From positions 1 through 64,000 of the forward strand of contig CAJNOQ010000072.1 in NCBI GenBank assembly GCA_905250885.1: a DNA stretch of 64,000 nt, read 5' to 3'. Numbering within the stretch: position 1 is the first letter of the stretch; every line of letters begins with the position of its first letter. The position numbers and the translations under genes are program-made. This DNA comes from Didymodactylos carnosus. Its lineage: Eukaryota > Rotifera > Eurotatoria > Philodinida > Philodinidae. This document shows positions 45,094-57,858 of the stretch, one piece after another. The notes under the pieces are model-generated. The model was not told the DNA's origin, made no database searches, and was given only the letters and a program-made list of their open reading frames with translations.

Positions 45094-47968
45094 TGCCTTT
45101 TTGCTACCTTGAGTTTTATTTATTGGTGTACGATTTGTGAAATGCTGTTAGTGTGTGAAAATTCCGCTGATTGATGACGTATGTTGAACGGATGTTAAAT
45201 ATAAACAAAAATGAAAACGTTTTTATTTGTTTTGGTAATCAATTGGCACTTTTAACTTTAAATTGTTAAATTAGGTGTACGTGTGATAATCCACAGTAGC
45301 CAATTTTCTCTCTCTCTCTCTCTTTCTCATTCAGTAAACGATAAATATTTCAAAAAAGGAGGGTATGTGTATACATCAAAAAAATGTACAAACTCATTTA
45401 GTCATTCGTTCGATACACATGAGTTAGATTTATTTCAATTAAAGCCAAAGAGAAACAAAAAACTGAAAACTACTTTTTTTTTTCTTTTTTTTTTATATCG
45501 TTGATATTGAGCCGGTTTGCTTTGAACATTATTGTTCCAAAGTTAATTGCAAATGATGAATGAATGACACTTTTAGAGAAAGAAAGAGATTTTCGTTCAT
45601 TCATTCGTGTTTTTTTGCATCAGCTATATTGATTAAGCGAGAACAGATGAAGAGGGAGAAACTGTTGAGTTTCTTTTTTTCTGCCTATATAACCAACTAT
45701 CAACTTTTTTCGTGCACAAATATAAATTCATCGATCCCATTGTCCTTTTTTTGTTCAGAATTTGTTGCCCTATTCTTCTTAGTGCACATACATACACACA
45801 CATGCACTAAATTTTGTAACATTTAAAATGCAAATTTTTTTTTCTCTCTCTTTCTCTCTCTCTATGTGGTATTTTATACATAGTTAGTTCATCAGTAGTC
45901 AGTTTGTGTATGTGATAAGTGACCTTGCAATGACTGCCGAGAATATGAACTATTCAACTATTAATTATGCAATAACAGTATTTCATTAACGAAGATGAGA
46001 GTAAGTAATTTATCTCACAGTTTAACAGATTGTTAGACATTCACTGTAAATTGCAAACTTAGTTTAACGTGTTATGTTAGGAACATTTATTTATCCGATT
46101 TTAAATAAAAGATGATCTGTTTTACTTTCCAAACGATACGTTGTATGAACAATTATCTATGATGTATCTACCAGAGTAAAACCTTTGTATAATTCAATAT
46201 ATTTTTATTTTGACAAGAAAGATCATCTATTCAGATAGTTCTTTATGATTAAAAACTCAGACAGTTGTTCGTGTTGGCATTTTGATAAAATTTGCGTTTT
46301 AAGTTGTTGGTTTGAAACCTGAGATACATGTAAGAGTGCGTGCGTAACCTAACCTTCTTTTTGTCTATCTCTGTTGCAAATCGTCGTGTCTCTCTTTAAC
46401 CTGTTGTCTACTGATTAAAAAAAAAAAAAAAAAAGAAGATGATGGATGAATATCGACTCTAATCGTTCAAACAACAAGAAGAAAGAACCTATTCAAGTAC
46501 CTTCACGTCAAATTATTATTATATTCTGTTCAGTATATAGATGGTGAAGAAAAAAAAAAGATGAATATCATTGATAAGTATCATCACTTGAGATTGAACA
46601 AAACAAAAAAAGAAGAATGACGAATTGACGCGATTTAAATTTCAAAAGAGAGAAAAGGTGTTATAAAGTTAAAGTTCTAAAAGAAATAAATAACAGTGAT
46701 ATAGCTTGTATACTTGATAATCGATATATCAAATGACAATGATTGATTCAAACGTGATTAACGTTTGAACATCTAGAGAAAACATATATACGGTAGGGAT
46801 TTTTCGGTTTAGTACAAGTGACTATTTTAAATGATAAATTGAACCATTTCTTTTTTCGATTTTGAAGTGTCTATACGATTGATAAAAGTAATAAAAATTA
46901 AAAAAATAGAATATTCGAAGATACAGGTAAATACATTATAGAGTAACAATATGAGTTGTCTTAGAACATTTTACTATTTTGATAGAAATATATCCTCTAA
47001 TAATTTACATATCAAATAGAAGCAAACAACGTTCATTAGATTTTTCTGTTATAAAATTTCATAGAGAATTAAATGGGATCGTATTAAGAAATACACCATA
47101 TAGAATTAAGATTAAGAAGGAGAATTTCTATGTGTGTAGAATTTTCACTAGTTGTCCTATTTTATTGTTCGTTTCAACAATTGAAGGGAAAAACCGATTT
47201 GGCAACTGACTCTGTATTATTAAATGTACCATAACATTCTTTTTATTTGTTCGATAAAAGATCTCTTTTAACAGTTTTTCTCTTTCTCTTCATCTCTTTT
47301 TTTGTGTTTTCAATATGCCGCATATCTTGAAGTGTTACAATTATGGCGTCATTGAACTATACTATGTTGACTTATTGTTCATCGATCTGTTATATTTAGA
47401 AAAAAAGTATGTTTCTTTCGTTAATCTACTAATAAATTAATCGAAATAGTCTATATTAGAGGCGTATACACTTTAACAGAAATATGATGGTATAATAGTT
47501 TTGTAAAAGTCATCTCTAACACTCTATTGTCTAAACGAGAAGTTTAGACTATATTGTTGATAGAGAGAACTTCTATTTGTGTGTGAGATATGTGTATAAA
47601 GAAGGTTTGTCACTCACACAATTAAACAGGAAATACGTGTGTATATGTACTATGTACACAATGAATATATTTGATAGATATGCGAAATATCTTTATTCTG
47701 TTCATCGCACAACAATTTGTTTACAACATATATAAAAAGTAGAAGACAGAAAGAAAAAAAGAAAAAGAAAGAAAGTATATTTATAATTTTATGAAGTGGA
47801 AACACCCGATTATTCTTTTATCAACGGCACGTTCAACACTTGAATTAGTTAATATCTTACATACTCATGTTGAACATAGTAAATGAAATTTCATAATCTA
47901 ACAATGAAGAATAATTTTTAATCTAAAGTGTGTCTATTCTCGTACTGACAGTAGTTACAAAGAGTAAA

Positions 47969-48025
<57 letters not shown>

Positions 48026-48060
48026 TGAGTAAATTTACTTTTATTTTTTAGATTTCAAAA
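45094..48060. other. Upstream region of the LRR receptor gene
   Basis: This is an AT-rich spacer with TC runs (45308-45325, 45843-45863) and a long A run near 46420. No coding region was recognised. The last part should contain the LRR promoter and 5' untranslated region. Confidence 0.45.
47971..48022. repeat. (TC)n microsatellite just before the LRR start codon
   Basis: A nearly pure TC dinucleotide run of about 50 bp ends 38 bp before the ATG at 48061. It probably lies in the promoter or 5' untranslated region. A second TC run lies at 52396-52424, just past the gene. Confidence 0.9.
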
Positions 48061-51000
48061 ATGCGTCTTCTAACAATGATGACTAGTGACGATTATCATT
48101 ATATAATACAAAGACAATATTTTAATTTATTTTCCATTTTCTTTTCATTTTTATTTTTATTTCAATATATTTCGTTATCATTATCATCAAATATTCTTGA
48201 TATTTGTCAGAGTGGTATACGTGAAGATCAAACAAATTATGTTCATTGTGGACGAAAAAATCTTTATTCTATACCAAATTTTTCTAATCGAACATTTAAT
48301 ATGGCATTTGATGAACTAATATTATCTGATAATTTTATTACACATATAAATGCTAATGATTTTAATGGTTTAAGAGTTAAACGTTTAATTATGACTGGAA
48401 ATAAATTACAATCAATTGATGCTCAAGCATTTCGTGAATTAACAAATTATTTAGAAAAAATTGTACTCGAATTTGATCCAACTATTGTTGATACTATTCC
48501 TATAGCAATAAAAACAAATTTACAAAATATACGATCATTAGTATTAATTGGTCTTAATTTACAATTGTTAACATTTGGAAATTTTGATTTAATGAAAAAA
48601 CTTGAACATTTATCATTGACACATTGTAATATTCGTGTAATTGATCATGATGCATTTCAACCATTAGAACCAATTTTAAAACATTTACAATTGGGTAAGT
48701 TTAATCATTCATCTTTTTATCTTGTCTCACAACTATAGATTTAGCTATAGTTCGAGCCGGGATCATGTTTTTAGTAAAATCTATCTTTTAAAAATGCTCC
48801 ACAATCAAGAAATGCATAACTTTAAGATGCTCACTTTTCTATCAACGTTTCGTCCAATCAATGTGGTTTCCTTCAGACTTTATATTTGTTATATTATGTA
48901 GATGTTCTCTTTATGCAGGCAAAAATTCATCTGATCTATGATCCAGTAAATATTTTGGAAACAATGCCTCTCTTTTGCATTATATCCATAGTCTATTTAT
49001 GATATAACTCATACGCGCACAAACAATAATTAAAACAATTCGTAATAAGTGGCGGTTTTTATGTTACATGATTCATCATAAAGTAAAATTGATTCTCTAT
49101 GATGTTTGTATACAGAGTGTTTATGTGCACTTCAGTGTAAATTATTATAGAGTGTTATTCGGTTCAGATAAAAGTTGCTTTCTCTTTTGTTTGTAGTTTA
49201 GTTTAGTCTTTACAGTTGAAATCTTTTTAGTTTAATTCTGCTTTTTGTAGAATACTGTTGTTAAAGAAATACTCTTCAAACATTATGTTAAGAGAATGTT
49301 ATACTCAAGAATTCACTGCAGAAGTGACAATGTACAAGATTTCTTCTACTCTGGAAAAGTAATCATTTCAACGAGACAGGGATTGATCTTCTCAGATCAT
49401 GTTTTTTTAAAATGTTCTTGATTTATAATTGTTCTTTTAGAAGAAAATTGAATGTTATAAAATTACGTATATATGTAACGTCTTCTTTTATTTCTTTTCT
49501 TTACCATATTTAGATTATAATCAATTGATAGAAATTAATTTAAGTACATTGCAACAATTAGAAGTTTTGACAATAACTCAAAATCAAATAAAACACATTG
49601 ACAATGATAGTCTACCAAAACAATTAAAACGTTTGGATCTATCCTATAATGGTTTAGCAGATATGAAAATTTCATTATCACAATTAGAATATTTAAACGT
49701 ACAAAATAATCAATTAACTCAACAACATCTTGAATTTATTCAAACATTAACCAATATTAGAGAATTAATTTTAGATTTTAATTCAATTCAAACATTAAAT
49801 GAAAATGTATTCTCTTCGACAAAATGTTGTCAACAATTAGAATTATTATCATTACAAGGAAATGATTTTAATTTTAATGAACAAGATTCATTAGTAGCCA
49901 GTCTTCTGTTCTCTGATTTAAAACAATTAAAACGATTAAATTTAGCTCGAAATACAATTAAAACAATTCCAACAGGTAAAGATTTTTGAACATTCTCTTG
50001 TTTCACAGCACATTCGTCATTGGGTAACGCTGAACTTTCATCATATGACGAAAGTTCTGTTTTCAGGAACAAAAGTTCTGTCGGTATGTGACGTTTCGTT
50101 ACAAGTTATAGCGTGTTATTTGCTGTTATGTTCTTAGTGTGACGAAAGTTCGCGGTGGGCTGTGACGATAGTTGTAGTCTGTTACACAATTGGTTACAAA
50201 ACTTCCCCATTTTTGTAACCAAAGTGTGAGTTGGTACTCTCCCAAAAATATCATACACTTTCGTCACGTGTGATGAAAGTTCTTTTTTCTATGTGTCGAA
50301 AATTAACGTGACGAAAGTGCTATCATCCATTTACTCGTTGCATATTTTAATTTTCATCTATTTTTTAATTTTTTAAGATTTATTTAATTTCACACGAACA
50401 TTGCAAAGTTTAAATCTTGATCGTAATCCATTAATGACATTAGCGTCTTCTACATTTCATGGTCTTGAATCATCTTTAATCAATATTAGTATTCAAGCAT
50501 GTAATCTACATTCAAATAGTCTATCGTCATTAAAAATATTAACAAATTTAGAACGTATCAAATTAAGTTCAAACGATATTGACTATGTACCTGATGATTT
50601 ATTTGTGTCACTAACAAATTTAACATTAGTCGATCTTCAACGAAATCAACTCCAAATTGTACCAAAATTTTCTGATAAAAATAAATTAAAAGATTTAGAA
50701 TTAAGTGGAAATAAACTGACAACGTTTGATGAATATACACTAAAACAATTGACACAACTTGTGACACTTGATCTCAGTTCGAATCCACTAGAATGTGATT
50801 GTAAATTAATCCCATTGTATCAGTGGTTAAATGAGAAATTTCAACCAGAATTAATTCAATATCTACAATGGACATGCTCAAATGGAAAACAATTATCGAC
50901 ATTGAACATTCACGATTTTACATGTACAGTTGCTGAGGATAAAACACTTACCTCAACGAAATTGAAAGAACTATTTTCAACAGTTAAACCATTAGTAAGA

Positions 51001-51976
51001 GAAAATATGGGTAAGCATTTTTACCTTAATTTGATCTCTATAAAACAAAGAAATATTTAAAGTCAATTTTTCTATTCAAATTGTAGAACCAATAACGACT
51101 ATTGAGACAACTTTAAAATTAAGAACAACAACAACAACAACTCTCTTAACAAATATTATTACTGATTTAAACGTATGGATTAAAGATGATAATTCGGCTA
51201 TTATTGAATGGAACACATCGTCAATAATACCCAATCATCTTCTAGTACTACGTCTCATCGTTATTGAAAACGGTTATCTATTACCATCTTTAAATTTAAA
51301 TATTAGTCAAAAATATTTTTTATTAGAAAAATTAAAATCACAAACTCAATATACCATATGTCTAACAATATTAAATACACAAAAATATTGTCGTGATTTA
51401 ATTACTGGTTCAACAACAACTCCTATACCATTATCTAAAGCAATTTCTATATCAAAAACATCGACGACAACTTTAACGTCAACAGATATTCAATATTTGA
51501 TTTTGGGTACTGTTTTAGGTGCCATTAGTGTTTTATTAATTCTAATCGTTTTTATTATTATTCTTGTTCGAAAACAGCGGCGAAAAAAACATGAATCATC
51601 TAAAACAACATCGATCGAATCCTATTATAATGCTGGTGGATCTGATATATCAGCATTGTCTTCCGAACAACAGCCAACACTAAAATGTTTACCACCTCCA
51701 CCATTATTAACACCATTCTATTATTTTCCACCATCAGAATGTCCTCATAATTGTTGTACATCTTTATCGATGAATGGAGGAGTAGGCGGCGATTTTGAAC
51801 GTTCAGGAACAAATTCAACCGATTTAAGTAATATTAATCCTTCGACGTATCATATTTATCACGAAATACCATTTTCTGACACTTGTACATCTGCACTTCG
51901 ACGTCCTAATATATTTGATAATACACATTTAATTGAACAACAACAATTGAGGCATACAACACCAATCATTATTTAA
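48061..51976 (+). CDS. Leucine-rich-repeat single-pass transmembrane receptor
   Basis: Four exons (48061-48694, 49514-49975, 50378-51010, 51087-51976) join in frame to 872 residues. A signal anchor near residues 20-42 (FNLFSIFFSFLFLFQYISLS) is followed by an LRRNT-like cap (CQSGIREDQTNYVHC). About 14 or more leucine-rich repeats follow, with units such as LKRLDLSYNGLADMK and LVTLDLSSNPLECDC. The LRRCT cap has the spacing CDCKL...WTCSNG...FTC. Next come a Thr-rich linker and a fibronectin-III-like region (AIIEWNTS, QTQYTICLTIL). The transmembrane helix is at about residues 713-735 (YLILGTVLGAISVLLILIVF), followed by a basic stop-transfer and a cytoplasmic tail of about 135 residues rich in Pro and Ser. 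There is no TIR domain, so it is not a Toll receptor; the architecture resembles neuronal LRR adhesion receptors. The exact orthologue is unclear. Confidence 0.88.
50030..50335. repeat. TGACGAAAGT-rich intron segment
   Basis: Within LRR intron 2 (49976-50377) the word TGACGAAAGT or its complement ACTTTCGTCA recurs with variants, near 50045, 50140, 50165, 50260 and 50310. The words in both orientations at the flanks suggest a decayed inverted-repeat element. Confidence 0.55.
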
Positions 51977-52393
51977 CTTTTTTTTAAACTTTTATCTTTA
52001 CGGTCTTTCAAGATCCTTTTCAAGGTCCTAAAGATGTATAATTCTTTAAAATACTCTTTACTGTTCGTTTAGAAGAACTAAAATTTCAATTTGTGCTTTG
52101 TTCTTCATACTCTGATAATTAATGATCTGGTGTTTTCCTGTAATTTATTTTTTCCTATTACACTACGCACTTCTTTTTGCTTATAAAGAAGTGATAAAAG
52201 TCTCATGTTGTAGAACAGTTTTCTTCTCTTAATCATTTGACGACTAGTCAGATAACATGGATGTTCTATTGTTAGAGTCCGTTTTTGTTCTCATTTTTTG
52301 ACAAAATATAAATTTATCTTCCTCAGTATTTGTTATTTTGGTTTTTTTCTATTGAAATATATGAACAAGACAAATAATTATAAGTATGTTGAT

Positions 52394-52424
<31 letters not shown>

Positions 52425-54231
52425 CGACAACAGACAACATGAAATTGTTCAATGATCAATATTTTTATTCGACCTGATATAAATTAATTTTCAATGCCCG
52501 CCAGCCATTGTTACAATTAAAAGTCAAATTAATTAAACGACCGTTATCATTTTGTATCTATTAATCAAGTCACTGGCGTGTCAGCTTTTCTTGATAAATT
52601 TCCCTCATTTTTTCCTCATAAAAACATCATGTGACATTAATAAGTTATATTTTTTGCTGCTGATAATCAATTGACGGCACGAAATTCATTAACACTTTTA
52701 TTTATTTGCTTGAAGACACTCTAAATGTTAATCAAAAGTCATTTTAATCTTATTTGAGAAACAGCTGACAAAAAAAAAATTTTTTATTAAACAACTTTTT
52801 ATAGTTAAATCTCAACATTTGATAATGATCATAGCATGAAGTAACACATTAAAATAAATGAGCAAATTAATTAATGGCCATAAATAAATAATATAGACGA
52901 AAACGATAAATAAAAAATCTGCTCAAATAAAACGTGACAGTAATATATTGGCTACAATTGTTTATTGTCTAATAAAGTATTATAGATCTCTGATACCCAA
53001 ACTTTTTGAAGAGATTTCGCTAACTCAAACTGCTAACTGGTATAAGAGAAACAGAGACAGATCTAACTTGATTTGAAAAAATGTCTTTCTGTTTTCTGAT
53101 CCAGATTTCTAATTTTGACTCGCTCTTAGATCACTTAGAGGGTGCATTTTTCTAATATCTTAATGTCTAATTGGTATGCCTTTAAAAATGATAAGTTCTG
53201 AAGGTACTAATGAACATAGTATCCTAGTTCGATGACCTATCAAAACAAGCAAAAGGAAAATGGGCGATGATGATTTTCATGAACTGTGACTTGACTTGAG
53301 ACTTGAATAAGCATTGACTTTCCATAGCTTTAAAGAGAATATATCGTGGCTATGTATATATTATACCATAAGCCCCCGACGCTTGAAAGATCATTCTAAA
53401 ACAACTTAAAAACCATGGAAGAAGTGATTAAGCTACAACCAAAGAAGCTAACTACTTACATTTAAACGCATAATTCAACAATATTAAGTATAATCGCTCA
53501 ACCATCAATTATTTTCCTCATTGTGTTAGCTACGTCACGTCAAAAACAGTGGTATTTATTTCCTGAGAGAGCAATAGTAACGACTTTTTCTACTAAAGCA
53601 CGGGAAAAGGTTTCTGCAAGAAAATGGCATAATATAGTTTTGAGCATAAATCGTCTAGAATTATTAGAAATGCTTCGCGCTTCATCTGAGAACCTACCTA
53701 AACTTCCAAAACTTCTTCTGAAAAACTTCAGAAAAAAATCTCGTACAAATTTTTCATCACTATCCTAAACAACGACATCCATCATCTATTTCAACTCTTT
53801 CCATGAACTTCCAACTTCTTAACAAGAAAATTACATATAGGAAGATAGCGAATTTGCTGCGCTTCAAAATGAGTTATCAACAAACTGCACAAATATGCGA
53901 ATGCAAAGCCATTTTGGAAATTTTGAACTTAGATATTGGTTTTCGTATTTGCGAGGACGTGGTTGTCTGTATCAGAAATCCTTTACACGTTACAAATGAC
54001 TTTTTCCTCTCAGAAACATATGAGGGTGGCACCAGTATCATTCTCTAGAACGACGTTTCTAAAAGATTTTCTAGCGGCTTTTCCACGGCACTCTGAAAAT
54101 CCGTGACGGTTTTTTGGCATTTTATTTCTTTTATTAATTTGAAGGGCGAGAAGCCGAAAGATCTAAAGCATCTCAGATTAAAGAGAAAAGTGTGCTGAAG
54201 GTTCACAATAGTTTCTTTTTTATTGTAATTA
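51977..54231. other. 3' flank of the LRR gene and spacer
   Basis: Contains the LRR 3' untranslated region, a TC run (52396-52424) and one dispersed repeat copy. No gene was recognised. Confidence 0.45.
53517..53605. repeat. Dispersed direct repeat, copy 2
   Basis: Partner of 43452-43535. Both contain CCTGAGAGAGCAATAGTAAC. See that entry for the shared words. Confidence 0.75.
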
Positions 54232-54710
54232 TTTTTATCATCAACAACTGCACATGTAAAATCGTGAATGCTCAATGTCGATAATTTTTTTCCATTTGAG
54301 CATGTCCATTGTAGATATTGAATTAATTCTGGTTGAAATTTCTCATTTAACCACTGATACAGTGCGACTAACCTTTTCTTGCCTTTGGCTAAACCTAACT
54401 GTTCTGAAGGACAACTGTTCAATAGCATCAATCTTATGGCCTCTAATATGTGGTGTTCATGCATTTACGACATGAAAAGTTTGAACCAAACCCGTCAAGC
54501 GCCAATATATTTTTACGATAAAGATTACATTCAGATTGTTGATTTGAAGTCCACAATAGATAGGCTTTAAGTTGATATAAAATCTGTTTCTAAATGTCTG
54601 ATAGTTCAAGTGAACTAAATTTTTATAAAATGCCTCCTATAGGTGCCAGGGCAAGAAAGGGTTAATTTACAATCACACTCTAATGGATTCGAACTGAGAT
54701 CAAGTGTCAC
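54232..54710 (-). pseudogene. Inverted, interrupted copy of the LRR gene's LRRCT exon
   Basis: On the minus strand, 54710-54662 reads VTLDLSSNPLECDCKLT-like sequence and 54365-54232 reads LYQWLNEKFQPELIQYLQWT and onward to a DDK end. These match LRR exon 3 (50771 to about 50945) at nucleotide level with few changes, in opposite orientation and about 3.5 kb away. Homology starts and stops inside the exon, so it is a truncated DNA copy. It is split by an element at 54372-54661. No gene context or splice sites support expression. Confidence 0.9.
54372..54661. mobile_element. piggyBac-like MITE inserted in the LRRCT pseudogene
   Basis: The ends are inverted repeats: CCTTTTCTTGCC at the left and, read inward, CCCTTTCTTGCC at the right. 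TTAA follows the right end (54662-54665) and CTAA precedes the left (54368-54371). The intact LRR exon has the word ATTAATCCC at this point, so the ancestral target was TTAA, as required by piggyBac transposases. One copy has since changed by a base. Element length is 290 bp, with no transposase. Confidence 0.85.
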
Positions 54711-56042
54711 TGCTGATGATTACTCATCTGCGAGATAAAGATTGTATATTTGTGCGGTACCCTATTTTGTACTGAAATATGCGATATGAGCAGGAACTTA
54801 TCAGGGTTCCGTCGCCAATTGAGGATGTCTTCATTGCACTTAAGTTATTTTTGCAATAGATAAATCCAAGGCAGTAGATAAATATATAGGAAGATAGAGA
54901 ATCTCAAGCGCTATCAGAATATACTTAAGACTGACCAAAAGCTTTGATCATGTGTGGGGCGGGGGAAGGGAATCACCGCGATCAGAACTTTTGGTATGCC
55001 CTAAGTACATCTGATCTGACTTAGTCCCAGTTTTTAAAAACTTTAATGGTTCGAACTGGTTCTGGTCGGAAAACGTTTTAGAGATCTCTTTTTTTTTGTT
55101 TATCGACTAGATAAGCTTTGTTGAACATTTAATTTAGAAACAGTTTGTTTTCAGGTTTGATATAAATTGAAATTAAACAGTTTTGCGGTACACAATAGAA
55201 ATCGATCTTCAAAAAGGAGGAAAAAAATGTTCATGGTCTGAAAAGTTTATTGTCCGGATTGGTCCTAACCCCAAAAAGTTATGGTTCAGTCCCAAAAATT
55301 GGAATCAGACCGAACAATACGGAGCCCTGGAACCTATATAAGTATCAAACAGCCTATCGAAGGTTAACGACAAATCATCTTGAAAATGTGAAAATATGCC
55401 ATCAGAGTACCTAGAGTACGTACCTAAACGGTACTTTTGGATAGTTAATGATATAAAAACTTCTTGAATACTTGCGGCATTACCGACAGCAGGATGTCTG
55501 TACAAGTGCGTTGGAGTTAGTGCATTCATGTTACACTGTGCGAACTAACAATAACTTTATACGGTATTCTGTTATTTATTGCTTAATTAGAGCTGACAAT
55601 GTTATAAAAAACGTCATTATCTTTTTCTTAACAACAAATACACCTTCTATCAGAGAAAAATTCTCGTTTGAATTGAGCAGCTGTATTCTATGTATATAAA
55701 CAGTGACGTATACAGATAAGGGATAGATAAATGTCTTGGTTATAGCTTAAATCGACAAAAGTTTATTCAAAAAGAAAAATTCTATTTTTAAGTTTTGTAT
55801 ATGCCAGATGAAGAATATATTTCTACGTACTAGGCGTAAATGAAATGAAACAAAAACTCCAAGCTTACGGTGATGAAAGCTTACTACAAAAACCTCAACA
55901 CCAAGACATTAATATAAAAATAAAATAAAAAGAAAGACCGATATTTTGTAAATAATAATATATAAGATAGTTTGTTTTGTAGATAAAATAATACAGTTTC
56001 CTAGCATTGATATACTAGCAAAATTAATCCTTGGTGACATAT
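54711..56042. other. Spacer downstream of the smoothelin-motif gene
   Basis: No gene or clear repeat was recognised. The sequence is AT-rich with a short G run near 54958-54968. Confidence 0.45.
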
Positions 56043-56899
56043 TTATTTAGTACCTAGAAAAAAGAAGAATTCATACATAATAGTTTAATAGTTGAGATTT
56101 ATTCATACCTGGTTTAGATGTAAATTTTGATAATTCTTTTAAATGTTTATCTTGACTTTCTTTATCTTGAAGCTGCCATTCCTAACAAAGATTAGAATAT
56201 GAAACATATCAGAAAAACTAAGATTTGTAGTCTTTTTTCACATTACTTTAGCTAAACTCTCTGCATGTATTTTAGTGTTGCTAATATTTGCTGATATATG
56301 GGACTTTGCAGCTTCATCAATACGTGCTAATTCTCTTAAAAAAATTGTTTATATTCGATTCTTGTAAGAATTTTAATAAACACCGAAAATCCTTGACTTA
56401 CTCTTGTCTTGCTTTTTCAATATATGCTTTTTTCTCTTGTAATGCTCTTTCTTTCGATTGATCAATTGCTGATTCGGCCCTTGTTCCATGACTTTTAGCC
56501 GTCTCGTCGAATTTTTGCATACGTTGCATACATTCTTCGCCTTTCGCTTTCAAACGTTCATGAACACTATCTTCAATACGTTGTTCGCGTTCTTGACGTT
56601 CTTTCTCTCGTTTTTCTGCAAGAAAAAATTAAACTTCATTAATTTTTACAGAAACAATAGTTCCGAATATCAGCATTAAAATAAGCTTTCTAAAATGTTC
56701 TTGAAAATTTACCACTATTCACTTTTTTCACTTCCAATAATCGTGATCGAATTTTTTTTCGTTCATCAGGATCTTGCGCAGCTGTTAGCTAAACAAAATC
56801 AGAATACTCAAATTAATTAAAATAGAATTTGTGAAATGAAATGAAATCCGATACCATTTTTTGTAGTTGAACCTCGTCAGTAATCGAATCGACAGACAT
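56043..56899 (-). CDS. Short helical protein with smoothelin-like motif
   Basis: Six exons on the minus strand (56899-56855, 56788-56713, 56615-56402, 56334-56247, 56181-56109, 56053-56043) join in frame to 168 residues. The N-terminal segment LTAAQDPDERKKIRSRLLEV resembles the smoothelin-domain motif (D-x-x-ERR-x-IR-x-x-(I/L)-RE). The rest is highly charged helix (EKREKERQEREQRIEDSVHE, then ARIDEAAKSHISANISNTKI), probably coiled coil, and ends FTSKPGTK. There is no calponin-homology domain, so if related it is a truncated or distinct member. I chose the ATG at 56899 because an in-frame TAG lies just upstream; an upstream exon spliced closer to the ATG cannot be excluded. The stop codon overlaps an AATAAA on this strand. 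Part of exon 3 with its preceding intron is copied at 61188-61333 and 62728-62873. Confidence 0.65.
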
Positions 56900-57466
56900 A
56901 TTGTTTGCTAGAATTTTGCTACAAAAAAAAATAGATTCAGATTTTGTGAGAAGTCGATGATAGTCAAATAGCAGATCTTCTATAGCCCATAGGACGACTG
57001 TATAAGGGTATCCTCTCCCTTTTTCGGGCTTTCCGTAGAAATGTTATCAAATAAAAACTAAAAATCACTAATACTTCATATTTTCAGAACTGATTGGAAA
57101 CTCAATAGAGCATTTTTTCTTTTTTGTTTCAAGTTTTCAACTATTACTGTTCACGAGTTTTCCGAAAAATTCGATTTTTCTTTGTGTCACATTACGATCG
57201 CCCCTCCCACAAATTTTATTCGATCGAGTTAAAAATTTTTATCGAGTTTTGATCGAACTCAAGCTAATATCGCAGAGGAATTTTTTTAAGACCTTTCCTT
57301 GTCTTAGTTATAGTATGTTCATTGTTATTAGTATGTGTTGTTCGTAATGTGACACAACGAATCCTGATGGCAAAAAAAAACAGTTTTCGAGAAAAACGCA
57401 GAACAAAAACAAGATTCATCATCGAAAATTGTCGAGTTCCTTCTATATCTGTTGCCTAAAGTCAAA
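56900..57466. other. Upstream region of the smoothelin-motif gene
   Basis: This should include the promoter of the minus-strand gene. A GTCACATTACGA word (57186) and TCGTAATGTGACAC (57330) are complementary and may belong to a decayed inverted repeat. No gene was recognised. Confidence 0.4.
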
Positions 57467-57858
57467 AGCCTGTGGGTAATCGATTATTGCACATCCGATG
57501 TGCATCTGCAGAAACATGTGTGACATATATGCTGGTGTATACGGACATATTTACATACATGCGGACATATCGCATCGAACTGCGTTTTTTTAGGTTTATG
57601 GATAAATAGAAGTAAGAGAGCGAGAGAGAGACATGAAATTCAAAAGCTTTGTGGAGATCTTCTTGGGAATCTCATACCTTACAACACATAGTTTCTTGTC
57701 TGAACAAGTCGGTTTAGTTCATAGACCTAAAAAAACGCAGTTCGATATGATAAAAGAGCATTTTGTAGTATGCAATATGTCGGCACACGCCAGCATATAT
57801 ACCGCACATGTTTCTGCACGTGCACATCGGATGTACAATGACCGGTTACCCACAGACT
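57467..57858. mobile_element. Inverted-repeat MITE
   Basis: The arms (57467 to about 57602 and about 57716-57858) are inverted copies, with shared outer word CTGTGGGTAA, then CACATCCGATGTGCA, CAGAAACATGTG, and inner word GAACTGCGTTTTTTTAGGT. The inner spacer holds GAGCGAGAGAGAG. No transposase and no clear target duplication. Confidence 0.85.

Noticed and set aside
48061-51976. LRR gene as a Toll-like receptor
   Set aside because: The cytoplasmic tail has no TIR domain; it is short and Pro/Ser-rich.
53523-53768. 81-residue plus-strand frame
   Set aside because: Its start lies in a dispersed repeat shared with 43452-43535; no domain or splice support.
54680-54720. GGATTCGAACTGAGATC looked like a tRNA B box
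   Set aside because: It is the reverse complement of the LRR exon word CAGTTCGAATCC and belongs to the LRRCT pseudogene.
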